Assembly (NCBI GenBank): GCA_018242765.1
Contig: JAFEBH010000007.1
Coordinates: 35,850 to 99,849, forward strand
Length of the DNA: 64,000 nucleotides
Origin: Nitrospira sp.
GTDB lineage: Bacteria; Nitrospirota; Nitrospiria; Nitrospirales; Nitrospiraceae
Reading direction: 5' to 3'
A program made the position numbers and the translations under genes. Under the pieces are notes generated by a model. The model was given only the letters and a program-made list of their open reading frames with translations. It had not been told where the DNA came from and did not search any database. This document shows positions 58,320 to 64,000 of this stretch, piece by piece (within the stretch, counting starts at the first letter, position 1; every line of letters starts with the position of its first letter).

Positions 58320-59756
58320 ATGGGTGATCCGAAGGGTTTCATGAAATATGCCCGTGAGGGCCCGAAACGTAAGCCGATCGAGTTGCGTGTGCTCGATTGG
58401 AAGGAGATGTATGAGCCGATCCCTGAGGATAAGCTGAAGACCCAGGGTGCGCGCTGTATGGACTGTGGGGTGCCGTTTTGCCAGGGCCATAGCGGTTGTC
58501 CGGTCGTTAATTTGATCCCGGAGTGGAACGATCTCGTCTATCGTGGCCGTTGGAACGATGCGCTGAAGGCGCTCCATACCACGAATAATTTCCCTGAATT
58601 CACGGGGCGTCTCTGCCCGGCCCCCTGTGAAGGGGCTTGTGTGCTTGGGATTAACCAAGATCCGGTCTCCATCCGTATCATCGAGTGGAATATCGTCGAT
58701 CGGGGGTTCAACGAGGGGTTTGTCACGCCTATCGTGCCGGTCGTAAGTACCGGCAAGACCGTGGCGATCGTTGGTTCTGGTCCCGCTGGTTTGGCTGCCG
58801 CGCAGCAACTGGCCAGAGCCGGCCATGATGTGACGGTCTTCGAAAAGTCTGATCGGATCGGAGGCTTGCTTCGCTACGGTATTCCCGACTTCAAGATGGA
58901 AAAGTGGGTGATCGATCGCCGTCTGGAGCAGATGAAAGCCGAAGGCGTGAAGTTTCAAACCGGCGTCTCGGTTGGGAAGGACATCACGGGTGAACAGTTG
59001 CGCCAGCAGTTTGATGCGATTGGGTTGACCATGGGGGCCGAGTTGGCCCGTGAGCTACCGATCCCAGGTCGCGAACTGAAGGGTGTGCATCTGGCAATGG
59101 AATATCTCACCCAACAGAACAAGCGTACGGCCGGTATTCCTATGACGGATGAGCCGATCACCGCAAAGGGGAAACGCGTCGTCATCATCGGCGGGGGAGA
59201 TACAGGCTCTGACTGTCTTGGTACGGCACATCGCCAAGGGTGCGTTGAAGCGCATCAGTTTGAATTGCTGCCGGAACCCCCACCGCAGCGTGCCGAGTCG
59301 ACCCCCTGGCCACTCTGGCCGATGCAACTCCGTACGTCCCATGCCCATGAAGAAGGCTGCGACCGGCAGTGGAGCGTGTCCACGACGAAGTTCTCCGGCC
59401 ACGACGGTCATGTCACCAAACTGCATGCGCATCGGGTTAAGTTCGAGAACGGCAAATTCACACCTGTTCCTAACACAGAATTTGAGCTGAATGCCGACTT
59501 AGTGTTGCTGGCTATGGGATTCACCGGTCCCATGAAAAATGGGTTGCTCGATAGCCTGGGAGTGAAGTACGACGCACGCGGTGCTGTGGCAGTCGACGAA
59601 AGCTTCATGACCAATCTCGACGGCGTCTTCGCCGGTGGTGATACCAAACGAGGCGCGTCGTTGATCGTCTGGGCCATTGCCGAAGGCCGTAAGATGGCTG
59701 CGGGGGTTGATAGGTATCTGCAAGCAAACCGCTCTGCAAAGGAATCTCTGTCATAG
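58320..59756 (+). CDS. gltD: glutamate synthase small subunit GltD
   Basis: 478 aa, feeds electrons from NAD(P)H through FAD and two 4Fe-4S clusters to GltB. The N-terminal cluster domain has C-M-D-C-G-V-P-F-C and the C-P-A-P-C-E-G-A-C group. FAD site G-S-G-P-A-G-L-A-A-A at about 154-163, NADPH site G-G-G-D-T-G-S-D-C, and a C-terminal F-A-G-G-D-T-K-R-G-A-S-L-I-V motif. The ATG has AGAAGAGAAG upstream. A terminator hairpin follows the stop. Confidence 0.97.
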   Translation: MGDPKGFMKYAREGPKRKPIELRVLDWKEMYEPIPEDKLKTQGARCMDCGVPFCQGHSGCPVVNLIPEWNDLVYRGRWNDALKALHTTNNFPEFTGRLCPAPCEGACVLGINQDPVSIRIIEWNIVDRGFNEGFVTPIVPVVSTGKTVAIVGSGPAGLAAAQQLARAGHDVTVFEKSDRIGGLLRYGIPDFKMEKWVIDRRLEQMKAEGVKFQTGVSVGKDITGEQLRQQFDAIGLTMGAELARELPIPGRELKGVHLAMEYLTQQNKRTAGIPMTDEPITAKGKRVVIIGGGDTGSDCLGTAHRQGCVEAHQFELLPEPPPQRAESTPWPLWPMQLRTSHAHEEGCDRQWSVSTTKFSGHDGHVTKLHAHRVKFENGKFTPVPNTEFELNADLVLLAMGFTGPMKNGLLDSLGVKYDARGAVAVDESFMTNLDGVFAGGDTKRGASLIVWAIAEGRKMAAGVDRYLQANRSAKESLS

Positions 59757-59759
59757 ATG

Positions 59760-59785
59760 AGGCCCAGCTTCTGGGCCTTGTTGTC
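59760..59785 (+). terminator. terminator after gltBD
   Basis: AGGCCCAG and CTGGGCCT pair around a CTT loop directly after the gltD stop, followed by TTGTTGT. Confidence 0.75.
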
Positions 59786-60241
59786 GATGAAAAGAGTGCA
59801 AGTTCCCTCCGCTCCCCACCGATTACAACGTAGTTAGTAGGGTGTTGATCTGCGGAGGAATGAGCGACTCCGTGAGAAGCTCTGCCCATCCTCCTTGAAG
59901 CGAAGACCATGTCCGGACGAGTTTCTGAAAAGCGTACCCACCAAGCAGTCTCCAGTAAGTCATTCGGGCGGTTGAGTTCTCAAGCTCATTCTTTCATGCA
60001 CGATAGGTCTACTAGGCTGGAACAAAATGATTCAGCTTAGAATCCTTTTAGATACGGAGAGGCGACACTCTCCTGCTTCTCCCTATCGAGTCACAATTAC
60101 GGTACCGAATCAATTTCTTCGCTGAAAGTCAAAGTCCTGAGCAAGTTGAACCGTATAAAACGATATAAGATGTGAGCCTGCACCATCAGGTACGTATATT
60201 GCGTGCCATGATCCGTACAAGAGGGCGTATCGGAGGGCCGC
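59786..60241. other. gene-free interval upstream of the DUF2235 gene
   Basis: No ORF with a ribosome site and no recognisable RNA is seen. An AT-rich patch near 60150-60170 (TATAAAACGATATAAG) could hold a promoter, but a convincing -35 box is missing. Confidence 0.35.
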
Positions 60242-62434
60242 ATGTCTAAACACATCGTGCTGTTGTCTGATGGTACAGGGAATAGTTCTGCGAAGGTGGT
60301 CAAGACCAATGTGTGGCGGTTATACCAGGCCTTGGATCTTTCCGCGACGAATCAAAGCAATTCGCGGGTACCTGTCCAGGTTGTGTGCTATGACGATGGC
60401 GTGGGGACATCGTCGTTCCTGCCCCTTGCGATACTCGGTGGCGCGTTTGGCTGGGGGCTTAAACGCAACGTACTGGATCTCTACTGTTTTCTTTGTCGAA
60501 ATTACGAACCGGGTGATCAGATCTATTGCTTTGGGTTCAGCCGAGGTGCGTTCACGATTCGAGTGTTGGTCGGGATGGTTACTTCTCAGGGACTGGTACC
60601 GGCAACCGGCCTCACAGAAGACAGACTACGAGGCCTCGCCACACGACGCTATCGAGAGTTCCGCAGGCGGTTTGCCCATGAGGATATGATCGTGAATGCT
60701 TTCCGCCAGGTACGCGATGCGGTTCTGTCCATCTGGAACGATGCCGAAGTGCGTGATGGATCTCACAAGGACATTCCCCCGATCCACTTTGTAGGCCTGT
60801 GGGATACCGTGGCCGCCTATGGGTTACCAATCGATGAGCTCACGAGGGCGTGGGATAAGGTTTTTCCCCTGTCGGCACCGGATCGGAATTTAAGCAAGCA
60901 CGTAAAGCGGGCCTGTCATGCTCTGGCCATCGACGATGAGCGGCAGTCATTCCATCCGGTTCTCTGGAACGAGGCTGACCCATCCGATTCCCAGCGCATT
61001 ACACAGGTCTGGTTCTCCGGCATGCATGCGAACGTTGGAGGGGGCTATCCGGACGATGCGTTGGCCCATGTGTCGCTTGACTGGATGATGACAGAGGCTG
61101 CAAGTGCCGGCTTGGTATTTCTTCCCACTGAGCGAGACAAGGTACGGGCTTCGTTGGACTTGAACGGGAAACTCTATGACTCACGTTCGGGGATGGGAGG
61201 GGTGTATCGCTATCAGCCGCGGGACCTTGCTCTTCTCTGCAATGATCGGGTTCATGAAGACAATCAAGTGATTGTCGAGCTTCCTAAGATTCACCACAGT
61301 GTGATGCAACGCATTGCATTGGATGTGGATGGGTATGCACCGCTTGGGTTACCTATTCGTTATGTCGTGATTGGACCAGACGGAAAGCCTATCGATCAGA
61401 AAAATGGAGATCCGTCAGGGCGTACCTTGATTGAAACCGAAGTGGCTGCCACAGCCCGTCGTCATCGTGAGGAATGTGTCCGGGATCTCGCTTGGCAAAA
61501 GCGTCTTGTCTATTTTCTCTCAGTGATGGTCGCACTTTCACTCCTGGTTTTTCCGGTGTGGCACCACGACTCGGCGGCGTGCGAGGGAAAATCTTGTTGG
61601 GCTGCACCGTTCATCAATGCCATTGAAATGGTGGTCCCTGGGGCTCTGTTCCCCTGGATTGACGCCTTCAAAACCCATCCTGCTGCACTTGGTACGCATG
61701 TGGCTCTCATCGCGTTGTTGATCATGAAGGGCAGTCAATTAGGGTCAAAAATCAAGGGACGGATGCGTGGGATTTGGGACGAGGAAAAAACGGAGGGAGA
61801 AGCAGGTTTCGTGCGATGGCTCAGAACCAGCGGGTGGTATCAGAGCTTCATGGCGTTCACACGCGTGTGGGTCATGCCATGGCTTGCGAGTCTGGCGGTC
61901 CTCTGGTTGTTATTCGCGGGCATATCCCAGGGGGTGTTCTCAATCTTGAATTCCGGCGGTTTCATCTGTCCTGCAACATCTATCCCTTCTGAAGAGCACT
62001 TTGTGACGAGTCGTATCTGTTGGAACAGTGACAAGATTGCGCAGCGGGGAACCCGGTACCGTGTGACCCTCTCACTTGGTGAAGGAGGATGGACAGATAG
62101 GGGTGTGCCCGCTGGGCTTAGTGGGGTGCTTTCTTCTGATGTAACCGGGCTCATGCACTTCTTCACGCTGTTCAAACGAGACATCCATCAACCGTGGTTC
62201 AGACCCATCCTACGAATTGGTGCGGAGGGCGCCGACGAGTATCCGCTGATCGGGGAATTGCAGGAGGGTGATCGCGTTCTTATGGCAGAAATTACGGCAC
62301 GTCGGTCTGGGCCGGTCTATCTCTTTGTGAACGATGCCGTTCTGCCTGGCCCGGCAAGCTGGCAAGGGTTTTATGGCAATAACGATGGCACCGGCACGTT
62401 CAAGTTCGAGGAGTTGGGGCATACATCACATTGA
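60242..62434 (+). CDS. DUF2235 alpha/beta-hydrolase with C-terminal membrane region
   Basis: 730 aa, ATG with GGAGG five bases upstream. The first 400 residues are the DUF2235 domain: L-L-S-D-G-T-G-N-S near the start, the lipase-like elbow G-F-S-R-G-A at 98-103 (Ser100), and G-L-W-D-T-V followed by W-F-S-G-M-H-A-N-V-G-G-G-Y (Asp/His region). This is the Tle1-type phospholipase fold. Two or three transmembrane helices follow (about 420-440, 495-510, 545-565), then a beta-rich C-terminal domain. Tle1 enzymes are type VI effectors, but no vgrG, PAAR or immunity gene is present, so a housekeeping lipase is equally possible. Confidence 0.85.
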   Translation: MSKHIVLLSDGTGNSSAKVVKTNVWRLYQALDLSATNQSNSRVPVQVVCYDDGVGTSSFLPLAILGGAFGWGLKRNVLDLYCFLCRNYEPGDQIYCFGFSRGAFTIRVLVGMVTSQGLVPATGLTEDRLRGLATRRYREFRRRFAHEDMIVNAFRQVRDAVLSIWNDAEVRDGSHKDIPPIHFVGLWDTVAAYGLPIDELTRAWDKVFPLSAPDRNLSKHVKRACHALAIDDERQSFHPVLWNEADPSDSQRITQVWFSGMHANVGGGYPDDALAHVSLDWMMTEAASAGLVFLPTERDKVRASLDLNGKLYDSRSGMGGVYRYQPRDLALLCNDRVHEDNQVIVELPKIHHSVMQRIALDVDGYAPLGLPIRYVVIGPDGKPIDQKNGDPSGRTLIETEVAATARRHREECVRDLAWQKRLVYFLSVMVALSLLVFPVWHHDSAACEGKSCWAAPFINAIEMVVPGALFPWIDAFKTHPAALGTHVALIALLIMKGSQLGSKIKGRMRGIWDEEKTEGEAGFVRWLRTSGWYQSFMAFTRVWVMPWLASLAVLWLLFAGISQGVFSILNSGGFICPATSIPSEEHFVTSRICWNSDKIAQRGTRYRVTLSLGEGGWTDRGVPAGLSGVLSSDVTGLMHFFTLFKRDIHQPWFRPILRIGAEGADEYPLIGELQEGDRVLMAEITARRSGPVYLFVNDAVLPGPASWQGFYGNNDGTGTFKFEELGHTSH

Positions 62435-62570
62435 GAAAGATTTCGCCGCGTGGTCCAATTTCTGGCGACAAGACAGCGACGGAAAAGTGGTAACATCGGC
62501 GAAGCGTCGTGCAGGGGGAGAATCAAAGAGGTTGGCCACGGAAACGCTTAATCATCGCAAGCAGCAGCCT

Positions 62571-62690
62571 CTTTATCGGCGGGGATACCAAACGGGGAGC
62601 GTCACTCATCGTCTGGGCCATCGCTGAAGGCCGAAAAATGGGGGGCAGAAGGTGGCGGGAAAGTTTGAGGGTGATAGGCTTATGCTAAGG
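62571..62690 (+). pseudogene. remnant of the 3' end of a gltD-like gene
   Basis: The frame from about 62574 reads F-I-G-G-D-T-K-R-G-A-S-L-I-V-W-A-I-A-E-G-R-K-M before drifting. It matches gltD near 59628-59700 residue for residue over about 22 positions, but the DNA is diverged. Only this stretch remains, without start or flanking domains. Confidence 0.7.
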
Positions 62691-63045
62691 CGGCGCTGAG
62701 CACCAACTCTTCTTCGTCGACATAATGGGAGACGACAGATGGCACGCGACCTTCGACCAGATCAGTGATGCGCTCGCGATTGTCTTCGGCGTACCGTAGA
62801 AACTCGATCCCAAACTGGTTGTCTTTGTGCCAACGCACGATTGAGACTTCGACGGCAAGGGAAGATTCGGCTTCTGGTGCTTCAAAGTGCAGCGCGAGGT
62901 AACTTCCTGGAGTCAGCGCCGCGTTGATTTGCATTCTGCAGCCTGTTGCAGAGAGATCGAAGAGGGTTCCTTCTGCCGCGCCGTTGTCGGTCTGGACACT
63001 GGCGGAATATCGCACGTATCTTCTGGGGCTATTCCTTAGCCTCAT
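62680..63045 (-). CDS. PilZ-domain protein
   Basis: 121 aa, ATG with AAGGAGG six bases upstream. The two c-di-GMP-binding motifs are present: an Arg-rich R-R-Y-V-R-Y at residues 8-13 and D-L-S-A-T-G-C-R-M (the D-x-S-x-x-G motif) about 20 residues later. A single PilZ beta-barrel fills the protein. It is probably a stand-alone c-di-GMP adaptor for motility, pili or exopolysaccharide. It is divergently oriented from the DUF5069 gene with 158 nt between starts. Confidence 0.9.
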   Translation of the reverse strand: MRLRNSPRRYVRYSASVQTDNGAAEGTLFDLSATGCRMQINAALTPGSYLALHFEAPEAESSLAVEVSIVRWHKDNQFGIEFLRYAEDNRERITDLVEGRVPSVVSHYVDEEELVLSAALA

Positions 63046-63203
63046 AGATGCCTCCTTGCTAGTCCCTACCTGGTGTCTATATCGGCAAGGCCAATAAAAA
63101 CTTAAAGGGTTGAGCCAGAGTGTTCCCCCGCTTAATTCCTTATAGACTTGGCCTATTCTCTTTCTTTATCCTGCGGAGAGTTTGTACCTCGGAGAACTGA
63201 TCA

Positions 63204-63641
63204 ATGACCAATCAAACCTATCCCCGTAGCCCCAAAGCGCTTCTTGGCGGGATTGCTCACCTGGGGCGGTTTATCGACAAGATTCGCTTGCGCCATGCTG
63301 GGCAGATTCAGGACTACAACTACATCACGATGGGGTTCGATAAGTATCTGATCGATTTCTTTGGTATCGATGCGAAAGCGTTTGAATGGCAAGTGTTAGC
63401 TGGTGGGGCGGATGAGGAGCTGATCAACTGGGTGAAAACTAATGGTCGCAAGCCATCCGATGAAGAAATCACACAGTGGAGCACGAACCTTCTCGCCTCC
63501 GGGCCGAAAGACGAGTCGGCTCGCCAACGGTTCCAAGGTCGCCTGCAAGAGATTGCAACTAAACGTGGTGTGTCGGTCGATTCCCTTCCTCCTGTCAGCA
63601 CATGGGCCGATGTCATTGAGCTTGATGAAGACCGACTCTGA
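63204..63641 (+). CDS. DUF5069 family protein
   Basis: 145 aa. N-terminal P-R-S-P-K-A-L-L-G-G-I-A-H-L-G-R-F-I-D-K-I-R block followed by Y-N-Y-I-T-M-G-F-D-K-Y-L-I-D-F-F-G-I, which are the family signature; then an all-helical C-terminal half. Function unknown. A GGAG is about ten bases before the ATG. The stop overlaps the ATG of the broken membrane-protein gene (TGATG), which suggests they were once coupled. Confidence 0.85.
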   Translation: MTNQTYPRSPKALLGGIAHLGRFIDKIRLRHAGQIQDYNYITMGFDKYLIDFFGIDAKAFEWQVLAGGADEELINWVKTNGRKPSDEEITQWSTNLLASGPKDESARQRFQGRLQEIATKRGVSVDSLPPVSTWADVIELDEDRL

Positions 63642-64000
63642 TGTCTTTGGTGTCTCCTGCCGGATCGCCGCCTCATCCACCTTCTTGCGGTCATTGTGAT
63701 TCTAAATGTGCTGTATCTCGTCGACCATATCTTCCAAGGGGCTTTTCACCGGCGGATCGATGAATAGTCGATAAGATTTCTCGTTGTAGCGACCGTCATT
63801 CTGGCTGGAAAGGGATTGAGTGTCTCGCTGTATCGAGCGGGACGGGTAGGCGTTCGCTTCTGGACGGTTGTTGGAATACTCGGGTTAGGTCTCGGGTGGT
63901 TCTCGCATTTCAGCCCGATGATGGATCAACCGGTGTCGGTCATCTTATCAGGCTATATGGGGCCCTGGCGGGAGTTTTATGGTCAAGCCTATAATCATTG
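63641..64000 (+). pseudogene. broken membrane-protein gene (runs off the window)
   Basis: An ATG at 63641 overlaps the DUF5069 stop. The frame that carries hydrophobic protein-like sequence (L-L-A-V-I-V-I-L-N-V-L-Y-L-V, then V-V-A-T-V-I-L-A-G and V-G-I-L-G-L-G-L-G-W-F-S-H-F-S) is shifted from the ATG frame after about six codons and is interrupted by TAG at 63765-63767. It then stays open to the window end. Two frame defects within 130 nt suggest decay rather than a single error, although sequencing error remains possible. At least two membrane helices are visible. Confidence 0.55.

Noticed and set aside
60242..62434. type VI secretion toxin-immunity locus
   Set aside because: Only the DUF2235 lipase is present; no adaptor, VgrG, PAAR or candidate immunity gene adjoins it.

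Overview
The window looks like a chromosomal segment of a Nitrospira (phylum Nitrospirota). The case rests on gene content: a His-type Thi4 with ThiC, a lipoprotein ending in a ComEA-like helix-hairpin-helix, an amgK/murU pair, DUF1015 and DUF5069 proteins, and an Rh-type ammonium channel. The Rh50 gene closely resembles that of ammonia-oxidising Betaproteobacteria, which points to a comammox (complete ammonia-oxidising) clade A Nitrospira. No amo, hao or nxr genes lie here, so this is an inference. Most genes are housekeeping, intergenic DNA is rich in small repeats, and mobile-element remnants cluster at 27-29.4 kb and 37.8-38.4 kb.

Layout. 0-6.4 kb, minus strand: a TPP riboswitch with terminator controls thiC and thi4, followed by a TPR protein, a receiver-like protein, ygfZ and a truncated hemoglobin. 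6.5-11.2 kb, plus: nadA, a 126-bp palindromic element, ileS-lspA. 11.3-12.4 kb, minus: DUF2024 and uppP. 12.7-15.7 kb, plus: a coiled-coil/HhH lipoprotein, then an Rrf2 regulator with an operator-like palindrome, a cupin and an NmrA-like protein. 15.9-24.5 kb, minus: ECF sigma factor with a membrane partner; a second copy of the 126-bp element; amidohydrolase, trifunctional Aas-type protein and membrane MutS-like ATPase. 24.6-26.7 kb, plus: prmA, MOSC protein, methyltransferase.

26.7-30 kb is accessory: an IS21-like end, an RTX repeat protein split by a G9 run, and an IS5 remnant. 30-36 kb: pilT, hydrolase, thiD, FlgO-like protein. 36-40 kb: Rh50, IS1595 remnant, lipoprotein, decayed stress-protein gene, tRNA-Arg. 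40.3-46.7 kb, minus: fibronectin lipoprotein, Lys/His-rich protein, TtuB-like sulfur carrier, CCA enzyme, galT, GH57. 46.8-49.5 kb, plus: VanZ, amgK, murU. 49.6-53.5 kb, minus: NtrC-type regulator, DUF1015, polyprenyl synthase. 53.7-59.8 kb, plus: gltB-gltD. 60-64 kb: DUF2235 protein, a gltD-like scrap, PilZ, DUF5069 and a broken membrane-protein gene.

Working together: Rh50 brings in ammonium and GltBD assimilates it; ThiC, Thi4 and ThiD supply thiamine precursors under TPP feedback; UppP, LspA, AmgK, MurU and the polyprenyl synthase serve envelope and lipid-carrier metabolism.
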